Shown here: piece by piece, positions 26,975 to 35,966 of the stretch
Layout of the letters: every line of letters begins with the position of its first letter
How positions within the stretch are numbered: the first letter of the stretch is position 1
NCBI GenBank assembly: GCA_944379995.1
Contig: CALWGF010000006.1
Span: 1-64,000 of the forward strand
Direction: 5' to 3'
Length of the DNA stretch: 64,000 nucleotides
DNA from: an uncultured Clostridia bacterium
GTDB taxonomy: Bacteria > Bacillota > Clostridia > Lachnospirales > Anaerotignaceae
Notes under the pieces: model-generated
The model's database searches: none
Told to the model about the DNA's origin: nothing
What the model saw: only the letters and a program-made list of their open reading frames with translations
Program-made: the position numbers and the translations under genes

Positions 26975-28447
26975 ATGGAGGAAAAACTTTTATTATCGCT
27001 GAAAAATAATATTGATTATATTAAATATATATTTTCTGACTGTGGTGATATTATTTATAGAGAATTTTTTGCAGGTTGTAATATGTGCCTTGTATATATT
27101 GATAATATTACAAATAGTGTAGCAATAGAGGAGTCTATACTTACAAACCTTATGAATAGGTCTGATATGCATGGAGATGGTAATGAATTTATTGACAGAA
27201 GTCTTTTAGAAGTTGTATCTGTAAAAGATGTAAAAAAAATATATACATTTGAAGAAGTTATAAATGCAATACTTTCTGGTGATACAGTTATATTATGTGA
27301 TGAGGCAGACTCTGCCTTGCAAGCTTCAACAAAGGGGTTTCCCACAAGAGGTGTTGGAAGTGTAAAAACAGAGGTTTCAGTACTTGGACCAAAAGATGCA
27401 TTTAATGAGTCAATAGCAGTTAATATTGTACTTATAAGAAGAAGAATAAAAAATACTAAATTGAAACTTAAACGAATGAAAATAGGTACAGGAACAAAAA
27501 CAGATATAGCTGTTATGTATATGGAGGGTATTGTCAACAATGAAATATTAAAAAATGTGGAAAAATCTCTTGAAAATGTGGATATAGATGGAGTTTATGA
27601 CAGCGGATATATTGAACAGCTTATTGAAAAAGAGTTTACAAGTCCTTTTCCTCAAATTCAAATTACTGAAAGACCGGATAAAACTGCATCATCTCTTATG
27701 GAAGGAAGAATTGCTGTTGTAGTTGATAATTCACCATATGTAATACTTTTACCTGCACCATTAAACGAGTTTTTCCAATCTGCTGATGATTATTATGAAC
27801 GTTGGGAAATTATGAGTTTTATAAGATTTATGAGATATGTGGGAGCATTTTTAGCTATATCACTTCCGGGACTTTTTATAGCTTTAGCAGTATATAACCC
27901 TTCTGTATTGCCTGTATCACTTGCTCTTAAAATTGCAGGCAGTAGACAAAATATACCTTTTCCCACAGCAGCAGAAATGCTTGTTATGGAAATTGCATTT
28001 GAGCTACTTATAGAGGCAGGTATAAGGCTACCTTCTCCGGTAAGCTCAACAATAGGTATTGCCGGAGGTATAATAATAGGTCAGGCAGCTGTTGAGGCAG
28101 GTATAGTAAGTCCTATGATAATAATAATATCAGCACTTACAGCTATATGCACATATGTTATACCTAATACATCAGTAACAGCAGGAATAAGAATATTTAA
28201 GTATATAATAATATTTACATCATCATTTTTTGGACTTTTTGGTTTCTGGATAGGTATACTTTTACTTTTAATACATCTTTCATCAATAAAAACATTTGGA
28301 ATACCTTATTTATATCCTTTCTGTTCTGCTTCCGAAAATGGATACAGTGATTTAAAAGACAGTATTTTCAGATTACCTCTTTTTATGATAAAAAAACGTC
28401 CTGTATATGCCAATAAAGAAAACAGGAAAAAACAAGGAGGTAAATAA
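26975..28447 (+). CDS. Spore germination receptor subunit A (GerAA/GerKA family)
   Basis: A 490-residue inner-spore-membrane protein. The large cytoplasmic N-terminal domain (about 1-285) has family motifs STKGFPTRGVGSVKTEVSVLGPKDAF-type at about 118-143 and RIAVVVDNSPYVILLPAPL; the C-terminal part has about five transmembrane segments with RYVGAFLAISLPGLFIAL and PNTSVTAGIRIFKY. Together with subunits B and C it forms the channel-like nutrient receptor that starts germination; the germinant is not predictable. The ribosome binding site lies within a hairpin. Normally such operons are transcribed by sigma-G; I did not find a convincing sigma-G site. Confidence 0.93.
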   Translation: MEEKLLLSLKNNIDYIKYIFSDCGDIIYREFFAGCNMCLVYIDNITNSVAIEESILTNLMNRSDMHGDGNEFIDRSLLEVVSVKDVKKIYTFEEVINAILSGDTVILCDEADSALQASTKGFPTRGVGSVKTEVSVLGPKDAFNESIAVNIVLIRRRIKNTKLKLKRMKIGTGTKTDIAVMYMEGIVNNEILKNVEKSLENVDIDGVYDSGYIEQLIEKEFTSPFPQIQITERPDKTASSLMEGRIAVVVDNSPYVILLPAPLNEFFQSADDYYERWEIMSFIRFMRYVGAFLAISLPGLFIALAVYNPSVLPVSLALKIAGSRQNIPFPTAAEMLVMEIAFELLIEAGIRLPSPVSSTIGIAGGIIIGQAAVEAGIVSPMIIIISALTAICTYVIPNTSVTAGIRIFKYIIIFTSSFFGLFGFWIGILLLLIHLSSIKTFGIPYLYPFCSASENGYSDLKDSIFRLPLFMIKKRPVYANKENRKKQGGK

Positions 28448-28449
28448 GT

Positions 28450-29520
28450 ATGTTTTCATCAAATAACAGAATTTCAATAAGACAAATGCAAATACTTATG
28501 ATAGTAAATTCATTTGCTTGTATATTTACTGTATTACCAAAATTCCTTGCAAGTACAGCCGGTAATATAGGTTTTATATTGATACTTTTATCAGGATTAA
28601 TTATAGGTTTGTTTGTTTCTTTTTGTTTGGGAATGATTGAAAGATGTAATAAAAATACATTTAAAGAAACTGTTGAAAGTATTTTTGGTAAAAAAACAGG
28701 AGATTTTATATATTTTTTAATGACAATAAAAATGCTTGTTTCTGGTGGACTTATGTTAAGAATATTTTGTGAAGTTATAAGAGAAACAATACTTTTTAAA
28801 ACACATGTAAGTATTACAGCATTTATATTGTTATTATGTTGTATTTATGCCCATAAAGGTGGTATGGAAGGATTTGCAAGAACTTCCGAAATATTATTCA
28901 TTATAGGATTTATACCTCTTGTAGCTGTCTTTTTCTGGGCGATAGCCGATACTAATTATACAAATATATTACCTATTTTCGATTTTAGAAATCAAAATAT
29001 ATTATATGGATTTATTATAAGTCTTAGTGTATTTTTTGGTATTGAAAATATATTTGTTAATTATTCTTATGTAAATAAAAATCATAGACCTAAAGATGTG
29101 TTTATAACTATTATTTTCATTTCTATATGTGCATCAGTTGCTTATTTTTTTACTGTTGCAAGATTTGGGTATATTACTTCAGCGTCAAAACTTTTTCCTC
29201 TCATAACAATGCTTGATACTATTGAAATACCAGGAGCATTTATAGAACGACAATTTATATTTGTAATATGGTCTGTTATGGCATCAGTATTTGTATTTGT
29301 AAATTCAGCATTGAATTTTAGTAAAACATTTAATAGAAGTCGAAAAATGGCTATATTTTCATTAATTATAGTATATTTTTCTTGTATGCTTCCATCTGAA
29401 ATATTAAATACATTTGAAATATTTTTTATTATAAATATTTTCGGAGGTATTGTATTTAGTATAATATTGCCTTTTATTATGGCTTTATATTGTATTGGTG
29501 GAGGTGCATATAAGAAATGA
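28450..29520 (+). CDS. Spore germination receptor subunit B (GerAB family permease)
   Basis: A 356-residue polytopic membrane protein with about ten transmembrane segments, of the GerAB/endospore germination permease family in the APC superfamily, the likely germinant-binding subunit. It starts ISIRQMQILMIVNSFACIFTVLP, which is the family N-terminus, and has HKGGMEGFARTSEILF in the middle. It begins 2 nt after the stop of subunit A with AAGGAGG inside that gene, and its stop overlaps the start of subunit C (ATGA), so the three are translationally coupled. Confidence 0.92.
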   Translation: MFSSNNRISIRQMQILMIVNSFACIFTVLPKFLASTAGNIGFILILLSGLIIGLFVSFCLGMIERCNKNTFKETVESIFGKKTGDFIYFLMTIKMLVSGGLMLRIFCEVIRETILFKTHVSITAFILLLCCIYAHKGGMEGFARTSEILFIIGFIPLVAVFFWAIADTNYTNILPIFDFRNQNILYGFIISLSVFFGIENIFVNYSYVNKNHRPKDVFITIIFISICASVAYFFTVARFGYITSASKLFPLITMLDTIEIPGAFIERQFIFVIWSVMASVFVFVNSALNFSKTFNRSRKMAIFSLIIVYFSCMLPSEILNTFEIFFIINIFGGIVFSIILPFIMALYCIGGGAYKK

Positions 29521-30578
29521 AAAAAGTATGTTTTATTGTTGTTATAATAAGTTTTATATTTTCGGGCTGTATGGATAAAATTGAAGCAGAAGAAAGAGGA
29601 TATGTTATTACAATGGGAATTGATAAGGGTACTGAATATAAATATGATATTTCTTTTGTAGTAGCAAAACTTACCGATAAAGGAAACCAAAGTGAAGGTG
29701 AAGTTATAAATATATCTGCTGATAATATTGTAGAAGCACTTAATAAAGGTAATAGTCTTACAAATAAATTATTATATTTAGGACAGCTTAAAACGGTAAT
29801 ATTTGGAAAAAGTATTTTTGAAACAGATAATTATATTAGCGATATATTAAGTCAGCTTGAAAATAACAGAGATGTAAATATAAAAACAATAGTACTTGGA
29901 ACAGAAGGTAAAGCGCTTGATATTAATACTGCCATTGGAAGTAATGACCTTTCAGCAGGCATATATATATATGATTTTTATAAAAATTCATCTGAAAAAA
30001 CATCTTTTACAGAAAAAATAGAACTTGGAAAAATGATTTCGGATATTGATGTTAATGGTAGTACAGTAATTCCTCTTATATCATTGGAAGATGACAATAT
30101 AAAAATATATAGTGGTGTTATTGTAGGTCAAAGCAATTTTAAAGATGTTATACCTGAAAAATATATGTTAAGTGATATATGGCTTAAAAATAATGGTGAA
30201 GGTTCTGTAATATCTGATGAGCAAGGTAGAGGGCTTACAATACTTGATAATTATTGTAAATATAGTTTTTCAAATAAAGATAATAAAGTGGTTTGTAATA
30301 TAGAAATAGAAAGCAGAGGAAGTACAAATTTTGCTTTTGATAGAACAGAAAAATATGAAATTGAACAAAATTTTGAAAGTATAGTTGAAAACGATATAAT
30401 TGAATATATTTATTTTTTAAGAGATACAGCCTCTTGTGATGCTTTAGGTTTTTCTAATAAGTTGAAAAAATATAAAACAAATCTTTATTATGAATATGGA
30501 GAGGAGCAATCTTTTTATAATATGGAATTTGAAGTTGATTGTAATATAAAAATAAAAAGTACTGGTTTAGGTGGTTAA
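29517..30578 (+). CDS. Spore germination receptor subunit C (GerAC family lipoprotein)
   Basis: A 353-residue lipoprotein: signal peptide with lipobox FSGC (Cys about residue 18), then MDKIEAEERGYVITMGIDKG, the GerAC start with the usual N-terminal domain (about 20-190) and a C-terminal Ger(x)C domain (about 200-350). It is processed by prelipoprotein diacylglyceryl transferase and anchors at the outer face of the inner spore membrane. The start overlaps the B subunit stop by 4 nt. Confidence 0.92.
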   Translation: MKKVCFIVVIISFIFSGCMDKIEAEERGYVITMGIDKGTEYKYDISFVVAKLTDKGNQSEGEVINISADNIVEALNKGNSLTNKLLYLGQLKTVIFGKSIFETDNYISDILSQLENNRDVNIKTIVLGTEGKALDINTAIGSNDLSAGIYIYDFYKNSSEKTSFTEKIELGKMISDIDVNGSTVIPLISLEDDNIKIYSGVIVGQSNFKDVIPEKYMLSDIWLKNNGEGSVISDEQGRGLTILDNYCKYSFSNKDNKVVCNIEIESRGSTNFAFDRTEKYEIEQNFESIVENDIIEYIYFLRDTASCDALGFSNKLKKYKTNLYYEYGEEQSFYNMEFEVDCNIKIKSTGLGG

Positions 30579-30626
30579 TGTATATAATTATTTTTTGTGT
30601 CAATACTCTTTATTGGGGTGATAGAT

Positions 30627-31331
30627 ATGGAAAATATAAGTATAATAAAATTATTTAGAAGAGAGAAAAAATATATTGTATGTTCACTTGTAATAGGATT
30701 TATTATTGCTTGTTTATTTTCGTTGTATAATTCATATACATACAGTAAAAATATACAAAAGGGAATAGCAGATAATGTTGTAAGATTTCATGTTCTTCCT
30801 AACAGTAATAGTCCTAGTGATATAATGCTTAAATATAAAGTAAGAGATGCTGTATTAGAATATACAAATGAATTTTCAAGTGAGTGTAATACAAGAAACG
30901 AATTTATAAATAAAATAAATGAAAATATTGAAAATATAAAAACTATTGCTAAAAATACATTAGTAGAAAATAATAGCGATTATGATGTTGATATATTTTT
31001 TAGTAATGATGTATTTCCTTATAAAGAATATGGAAAAGTTGCTTTTCCAGCAGGAGAATATCTTGGACTTAGAATAGAAATAGGACAGGCAGAAGGCAAT
31101 AATTGGTGGTGTGTAATGTTCCCTTCAATGTGTTTTACAGATGAAAGCTGTACAGATATAAAAAATGAAGGTATTTATAATCTTGAAAATTGTCTTGATT
31201 ATGAAGAATATGAAATAGTTACATCTAAAAATAGTGATAATATTGCACCAAAAATGAAATTTAAAGTGGTTGAATTATGGCAAGAAGTAAGATTTGGAGA
31301 AGATAAGTTTGTTACAAATAGTGATAAATGA
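30627..31331 (+). CDS. spoIIR: Stage II sporulation protein R
   Basis: A 234-residue secreted or membrane-anchored signalling protein made in the forespore that triggers SpoIIGA to process pro-sigma-E in the mother cell. One N-terminal transmembrane/signal segment (about 18-38) is followed by the conserved VVRFHVLPNSNSPSDIMLKYKVRDAV (about 51-76) and FPAGEYLGLRIEIG plus NWWCVMFPSMCF (about 142-175), which are diagnostic. An upstream in-frame GTG lies before the ribosome binding site GGGGTGA, so ATG 30627 is chosen. It follows the gerA operon by about 50 nt; its own promoter was not resolved. Confidence 0.95.
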   Translation: MENISIIKLFRREKKYIVCSLVIGFIIACLFSLYNSYTYSKNIQKGIADNVVRFHVLPNSNSPSDIMLKYKVRDAVLEYTNEFSSECNTRNEFINKINENIENIKTIAKNTLVENNSDYDVDIFFSNDVFPYKEYGKVAFPAGEYLGLRIEIGQAEGNNWWCVMFPSMCFTDESCTDIKNEGIYNLENCLDYEEYEIVTSKNSDNIAPKMKFKVVELWQEVRFGEDKFVTNSDK

Positions 31332-31360
31332 ATATATCAGTATATTTTTATTTAATTCTG

Positions 31361-31389
31361 TTGTCAAGAGATACCCAAGTGAATATAAT
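31361..31389 (+). promoter_or_regulatory. Sigma-A promoter of ddl-murI
   Basis: TTGTCA (31361-31366), 17 nt spacer, TATAAT (31384-31389). Confidence 0.75.
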
Positions 31390-31459
31390 AAAAATAATGG
31401 TTTTGAATTTCCATTTGAAAATTATAAGTTTTTTAATATAGAGAAAAGAGGGGATTCTT

Positions 31460-32536
31460 TTGAATAAAAAGACAGTAGCTGTACTTTTTGGGGGACAGTC
31501 ATCAGAACATTCTGTTTCTAGAGTTTCTGCAACAACAATTATTTCTAATATGGATAGTGAAAAATATTTCATAATTCCAATAGGTATAACAAAAGAAGGT
31601 AAATGGCTTATGTATAATGGGCCTGTTGAAAATATTAAAAATGGTGATTGGGAAAAATTTGGTACACCTGCAATATTAAGTCCTGATGCAGGAATGAAAG
31701 GTATTATAAAAGTTGTAGGAGATAAAGCAAAAGTTATACCAGTTGATGTTGTTTTCCCTGTTCTTCATGGTGCTTGGGGAGAAGACGGAACAATACAAGG
31801 ACTTCTTGAGCTTGCAAAAATTCCTTATGTAGGTTGTGGAGTTCTTACTTCTTCTGTAAGTATGGATAAAGTATATACAAAAATAATATGTAAAGATGCA
31901 GGCATACCACAGGCAAAATATACATGGATATTTACATCAGATATTGAAGATGAACAAAAAATATTAAATATAGAAAAAGAAATAGGTTATCCTTTATTTA
32001 TTAAACCTTCAAATGCTGGTTCATCTGTTGGTATTTCAAAGGCTTTTAACAGAGAAGAACTTTTAAATGGTCTTAAAATTGCCGGTCAGTATGATAGAAA
32101 AATAGTTATTGAAGAATTTATAAATGCAAGAGAACTTGAGTGTGCAGTACTTGGTAATGAAAATATAGAAGTTACAAGAGTTGGAGAAGTTCTTTCTGCT
32201 GAAGATGCAGAGTTTTATGACTTTGATGCAAAATATAATAATCCTGACTCAAGAACAGTAATTCCTGCAAATATTCCTTCTGAAAAAGAAGAAGAAATAA
32301 GAAGTCTTGCAAAAAGAGTATTTAAAGCTGTTGACGGTTCAGGTCTTTCAAGAATAGATTTCTTTATGGAAAAAGAAAGTGGAAAAATAATATTTAATGA
32401 ACTTAATACTCTTCCCGGATTTACATCAATAAGTATGTATCCAATGCTTTGGGAAGAAAAAGGCATTTCAAAAAAAGAACTTATAGATGAACTTATTTCC
32501 CTTGCACTTAAAAGAGATAACGGAATAAGAGGATAA
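31460..32536 (+). CDS. ddl: D-alanine--D-alanine ligase
   Basis: A 358-residue ATP-grasp enzyme making D-Ala-D-Ala for peptidoglycan precursors. Motifs: VAVLFGGQSSEHSVS at the N-terminus (Glu and His substrate residues), VFPVLHGAWGEDGTIQGLLE (about 97-116), FIKPSNAGSSVGISK (about 177-191), and the Mg/ATP site IIFNELNTLPGFTSISMYP (about 310-328). The omega-loop region has DFDAKY as in Y/S-type D-Ala ligases, so there is no sign of a D-Lac enzyme. Start is TTG 31460 with AGAGGGGA upstream. It forms an operon with murI, 17 nt downstream. Confidence 0.96.
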   Translation: MNKKTVAVLFGGQSSEHSVSRVSATTIISNMDSEKYFIIPIGITKEGKWLMYNGPVENIKNGDWEKFGTPAILSPDAGMKGIIKVVGDKAKVIPVDVVFPVLHGAWGEDGTIQGLLELAKIPYVGCGVLTSSVSMDKVYTKIICKDAGIPQAKYTWIFTSDIEDEQKILNIEKEIGYPLFIKPSNAGSSVGISKAFNREELLNGLKIAGQYDRKIVIEEFINARELECAVLGNENIEVTRVGEVLSAEDAEFYDFDAKYNNPDSRTVIPANIPSEKEEEIRSLAKRVFKAVDGSGLSRIDFFMEKESGKIIFNELNTLPGFTSISMYPMLWEEKGISKKELIDELISLALKRDNGIRG

Positions 32537-32553
32537 TTACTGGAGGTATTTTA

Positions 32554-33357
32554 ATGGATAATAGACCGATAGGAATTTTCGATTCCGGTGTTGGTGGACT
32601 TACTGTTGCAAAACAAGTTATAAAAGTATTGGGAAATGAAAATATAGTTTATTTCGGAGATACTGCAAGACTTCCTTATGGTAGTAAATCAAAAGAAACA
32701 GTAACAAGATTTTCAAAACAAATAGTTAGATTTCTTCTTACAAAAGATGTTAAATCAGTTATAATAGCCTGCAATACAGCAAGTGCAAACAGTCTTGAAG
32801 AATTACAGAAAACATTTGATATACCTATATTTGGTGTTGTTGTTCCTGGTGCATCAGAAGCTGTAAAAGCTACAAAAAATAAAAAAGTTGGAATTATAGG
32901 TACTGTTGGAACAGTAAGAACAAATGCATATAAGAAACTTATATGTGATTATGATAGTAATATAGAGGTATTTTCAAAGGCTTGTCCTTTGTTTGTTCCT
33001 CTTGTTGAAGAAGACTGGACAAATAATGAAATTACAAGGCTTACTGCTGAAAAATATCTTAAAGAGCTTCTTGACGAGGGTATAGACTCTCTTGTTTTGG
33101 GTTGTACTCATTATCCTTTACTTAAACAATGTATAGGTGATGTTGTAGGTGAAAATGTTAAACTTGTTGACCCTGCAAAAGAAACTGCTCTTACTGTTAA
33201 AAAATTCCTTACAGAAAATAATATGCTTAATGATAGTAAAGAAGAAAATCATCATATATTCTATGTAAGTGATTATACAGAACAATTTGATGTCCTTTGT
33301 AAAAAAGCATTAAAAAAAGTATATAAACCACATGTTATTAATATTGAAAGTTATTAA
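32554..33357 (+). CDS. murI: Glutamate racemase
   Basis: A 267-residue cofactor-independent racemase producing D-glutamate for peptidoglycan. The two catalytic cysteines are visible in IIACNTASANS (about residues 70-80) and in LVLGCTHYPLL (about 182-192). IGIFDSGVGGLTV is the conserved start with the catalytic Asp/Ser, and YFGDTARLPYGSKS follows. Length is normal. TGGAGG lies before the ATG. It is cotranscribed with ddl, an arrangement that fits joint supply of D-amino acids for the wall. Confidence 0.97.
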   Translation: MDNRPIGIFDSGVGGLTVAKQVIKVLGNENIVYFGDTARLPYGSKSKETVTRFSKQIVRFLLTKDVKSVIIACNTASANSLEELQKTFDIPIFGVVVPGASEAVKATKNKKVGIIGTVGTVRTNAYKKLICDYDSNIEVFSKACPLFVPLVEEDWTNNEITRLTAEKYLKELLDEGIDSLVLGCTHYPLLKQCIGDVVGENVKLVDPAKETALTVKKFLTENNMLNDSKEENHHIFYVSDYTEQFDVLCKKALKKVYKPHVINIESY

Positions 33358-33384
33358 ATAATAATAATTATTATTAAATAACTG

Positions 33385-33413
33385 TTGTAATTCAAAAACA
33401 TTAGTGGTATAAT
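33385..33413 (+). promoter_or_regulatory. Sigma-A promoter of trxA
   Basis: TTGTAA (33385-33390), 17 nt spacer, TATAAT (33408-33413). Confidence 0.7.
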
Positions 33414-33475
33414 GTAACCATAAAAAGATAATGTTTGTATTTAATATATATAGAGAAATATGAGGAGGAATTACA

Positions 33476-33790
33476 ATGCTTAATATAACATCTGAAAATT
33501 TTGAAAATGAAGTTTTAAAAAGTGATAAACTTGTAATGGTTGATTTTTATGCTGTATGGTGTGGACCTTGTAAAATGGTTGGTCCTGTTGTTGAACAGAT
33601 TGGAGAAGAGTATAAAGACTCTTGTAAGGTTGTTAAAGTAAATATTGATGAAGCATCTGATATTGCTCAAAAATATAAAATTATGGCTGTACCTACAATA
33701 ATGTTCTTTAAAAACGGAGAAGTTGTTGATACAACAGTAGGTGCTATTCCAAAATCAGAAATGGTTTCAAAAATAGAAAAACTTAAATAA
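33476..33790 (+). CDS. trxA: Thioredoxin
   Basis: A 104-residue cytoplasmic disulfide reductase with the active site WCGPC at about residues 28-32 and the cis-Pro region MAVPTIMFFKNGE at about 72-84. Standard thioredoxin length and strand order; no signal peptide. GAGGAGG precedes the ATG, a promoter lies upstream and a bidirectional terminator behind, so it is monocistronic. Thioredoxin reductase is not in this window. Confidence 0.96.
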   Translation: MLNITSENFENEVLKSDKLVMVDFYAVWCGPCKMVGPVVEQIGEEYKDSCKVVKVNIDEASDIAQKYKIMAVPTIMFFKNGEVVDTTVGAIPKSEMVSKIEKLK

Positions 33791-33792
33791 AT

Positions 33793-33830
33793 AAAAAGGG
33801 GGTGTTGACTTTGTCAACACCCTTTTTTAT
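33793..33830. terminator. Bidirectional terminator
   Basis: GGGTGTTGAC-TTT-GTCAACACCC with flanking A and T runs, between trxA and the converging gene at 33831. Confidence 0.93.
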
Positions 33831-34802
33831 TTATTTATAAAGTCTTAATCCTTCGTTAGGCATATAGTTTACATATACATTATCAGGAAATACATCAGCA
33901 TTAGCATCAATATATGATACACCATTAATAAGTGTTATATTTTCAACTTTTTCACCTGATACTGTTGCACCTGTTTCTGCTGTCCAGCCTATTTCTACTC
34001 CTAAAGCATCACAAACAGCTCTTAAAGGAATGAGAGTTTTGTTTTCTTCTTTAACAATTTTTTCTGAAAGTTCAAATGATTCACCATTTAAACGTGTATC
34101 TGAAAGACTTGTTCCTTTAATAATATTTGTATATATTTCAGGTTTTAATGCATCTTTTAATTCATCAACAGAAATATTAAATTTAGGTATACCTGCTGAA
34201 TAAGGAGCTATTTCATAAGCTGAGAAATATATAACTATATTATTTCCGTCAATATAATAATCAAATGTATTTTTTGCATTTACAGTATTTTTTGCATCTT
34301 CAAAATATATTGAACTATTTTCATCAATTTTAGCATTTATTTTATCTTTTAATATTTTTATTCCATCAATACCATCTTTAAAAAGTTTATCAACGGTTAT
34401 AGCTTCAGCTGAATTATTAAAACCTGTATATGAATTTAAAACTGTTAATCCATGAGCACCACCAGTATATACATAATTTGTTGTAACTACTGATGTTAAA
34501 TCTCCAGCTTTATGAATATCATAAAATGATATATATTCTGCACTTAAAGATGTATCTTCTAATTCAGAAAGAGTTTTACCTGCTTCTTTTACTTCAGTAA
34601 TACTTGAATTAGTTGATTGTGAAATTTGTGAATTTACATATTCAATAAATTTTGAATTTGAATTATCAGGTATTGCATATGTTATTGTATATTTATCACC
34701 CTTTTCGAACATTACTTTACCTACTGTTTGTGCGAATACAGGTACTGAAAAAATACATACAGCGAGAGTTGTGGCTATTAAAGTTTTAATATTTTTTTTC
34801 AT
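33831..34802 (-). CDS. Secreted DUF4163/DUF3298 (PdaC/RsiV-like) protein with stalk domain
   Basis: A 323-residue exported protein with Sec signal (1-25, cleaved after VFAQ-T region). Residues about 35-120 resemble DUF4163 and about 125-215 the DUF3298 domain (YTGGAHGLTVLNSYTGF, then DYYIDGNNIVIYFSAYEIAPYSAGIP), the extracellular domain pair of RsiV and PdaC. The last 80 residues are a stalk domain with ENKTLIPLRAVCDALGVEIGW. No deacetylase domain follows, so it is not PdaC itself. An in-frame GTG at 34811 lies in the ribosome binding site GGGTG, so ATG 34802 is chosen. Possibly binds a wall ligand or lysozyme-like protein; unproven. Confidence 0.82.
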   Translation of the reverse strand: MKKNIKTLIATTLAVCIFSVPVFAQTVGKVMFEKGDKYTITYAIPDNSNSKFIEYVNSQISQSTNSSITEVKEAGKTLSELEDTSLSAEYISFYDIHKAGDLTSVVTTNYVYTGGAHGLTVLNSYTGFNNSAEAITVDKLFKDGIDGIKILKDKINAKIDENSSIYFEDAKNTVNAKNTFDYYIDGNNIVIYFSAYEIAPYSAGIPKFNISVDELKDALKPEIYTNIIKGTSLSDTRLNGESFELSEKIVKEENKTLIPLRAVCDALGVEIGWTAETGATVSGEKVENITLINGVSYIDANADVFPDNVYVNYMPNEGLRLYK

Positions 34803-34882
34803 GATAAACACCCATTTTTATTATAATTCTTTTTATTTTTATAGATTAGACTATTTGTAATAATAAAAAGTTTCAACAAAAT

Positions 34883-34916
34883 AAAAAAAGCTAATTATAT
34901 TTTAATATAATTAGCT
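34883..34916 (-). terminator. Intrinsic terminator of abrB
   Basis: AGCTAATTATAT / ATATAATTAGCT repeat; on the minus strand it is followed by a run of T. Confidence 0.88.
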
Positions 34917-34935
34917 CTTAATAAGTTTCGAATAA

Positions 34936-35196
34936 TTATTTTACATCAAAACCTGCGAGTTTTGCCATTTCTAATATGGAAGCTTTTGAAACCTTTTTGC
35001 CTTTGTAGTCAATAAGGTCGTCCATACTTCCAGTGAAAATATCGGCTGGTTCATACTTTTTAAGTATTACTTTTTCATCATCAACAAAAATTTCAAGGGC
35101 GTCCTTTACATTAATGTTAAGATTTCTTCTGAGTTCGATTGGTAAAACAACTCTACCAAGCTCGTCTACCTTTCTTACAATACCGGTTGACTTCAT
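34936..35196 (-). CDS. AbrB family transition-state regulator
   Basis: An 86-residue DNA-binding protein. The swapped-hairpin AbrB domain occupies about residues 1-45: MKSTGIVRKVDELGRVVLPIELRRNL is the family signature, followed by ALEIFVDDEKVILKKY. The C-terminal 40 residues are like those of AbrB/Abh paralogues and probably mediate tetramerisation. It likely represses stationary-phase and sporulation genes. The frame continues 11 codons upstream, but AGGAGG fits ATG 35196. A good promoter lies upstream. Which AbrB-type paralogue (AbrB, Abh or SpoVT) cannot be told, though its short length argues against SpoVT. Confidence 0.93.
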   Translation of the reverse strand: MKSTGIVRKVDELGRVVLPIELRRNLNINVKDALEIFVDDEKVILKKYEPADIFTGSMDDLIDYKGKKVSKASILEMAKLAGFDVK

Positions 35197-35241
35197 AAAA
35201 AACCTCCTAAAAAATTTACCTAAAACCAATTAAACGCTATA

Positions 35242-35270
35242 AAGATAACATAAATTCTTTTAAAAGTCAA
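35242..35270 (-). promoter_or_regulatory. Sigma-A promoter of abrB
   Basis: Minus-strand TTGACT (35265-35270), 17 nt spacer, TATCTT (35242-35247). Confidence 0.75.
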
Positions 35271-35369
35271 TATTTAGGGAAAAATGTTAAAAAAATTTTA
35301 TTATTTTAAGTATTAACACATGATAAGTTGCATAAATTTTAATTAAATTAAATTTGGAGTGATATAAAT

Positions 35370-35966
35370 ATGCTAAATTTTATATGGGGGAGTTTTATAA
35401 TATGTGGTATAGTTTTTTCAGTAATAACAGGTAAAAGTGACACAGTAACAGACTCTTTATTGTCTGGAGGTAAAGAAGCAATTACTCTTTGTATTACAAT
35501 GGCAGGGGTTATTTCAATATGGACAGGCATAATGGAGATTGCTGAAAAAAGTGGTATGATAAAAGGAATTGCAAAAAAAATGGACGGTATTATTACATAT
35601 CTTTTTCCCAATATACCAAAAAGTAACATTGTTAGAGAGTATATAGCAACAAATTTTGCGGCGAATTTTTTTGGTCTTGGTTGGGCTGCCACACCAGCAG
35701 GACTTTTAGCAATGGAAGAACTTAATAATATGAATAAACATAAAGATGTAGCAAGCGACGATATGTGTATGTTTATGATAGTAAACACATCTTCATTACA
35801 ACTTGTTACTATGAATATAATAGCATATAGAAGTCAATATATGTCAAAAAATCCTTCAGAAATTATTTTTGCAGGTATAGTAGCAACTGTTGTTTCTACA
35901 TTTGCAGGAGTAGTTTTTGCAAAGATAATGGGAAGGAGAAATAAATATTGGAAAAATTCATTATAG
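35370..35966 (+). CDS. spmA: Spore maturation protein A
   Basis: A 198-residue membrane protein of the SpmA/nucleoside recognition (Gate) family with about four membrane segments, needed for spore core dehydration. Recognisable parts are IWGSFIICGIVFSVITG at the start, WTGIMEIAEKSG, the conserved NFAANFFGLGWAATPAGLLAMEELN (about 95-119) and MCMFMIVNTSSLQLV. The downstream spmB overlaps it by 19 nt, so the two are translationally coupled. TTTGGAGTGA is the ribosome binding site. Confidence 0.94.
   Translation: MLNFIWGSFIICGIVFSVITGKSDTVTDSLLSGGKEAITLCITMAGVISIWTGIMEIAEKSGMIKGIAKKMDGIITYLFPNIPKSNIVREYIATNFAANFFGLGWAATPAGLLAMEELNNMNKHKDVASDDMCMFMIVNTSSLQLVTMNIIAYRSQYMSKNPSEIIFAGIVATVVSTFAGVVFAKIMGRRNKYWKNSL

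Noticed and set aside
29142..29690. 182-codon open frame antisense to the germination genes
   Set aside because: Spans the B/C gene junction in antisense, no ribosome binding site and atypical composition.
33831..34802. PdaC peptidoglycan deacetylase
   Set aside because: DUF4163/DUF3298 domains are present but the polysaccharide deacetylase domain is missing; a stalk domain takes its place.
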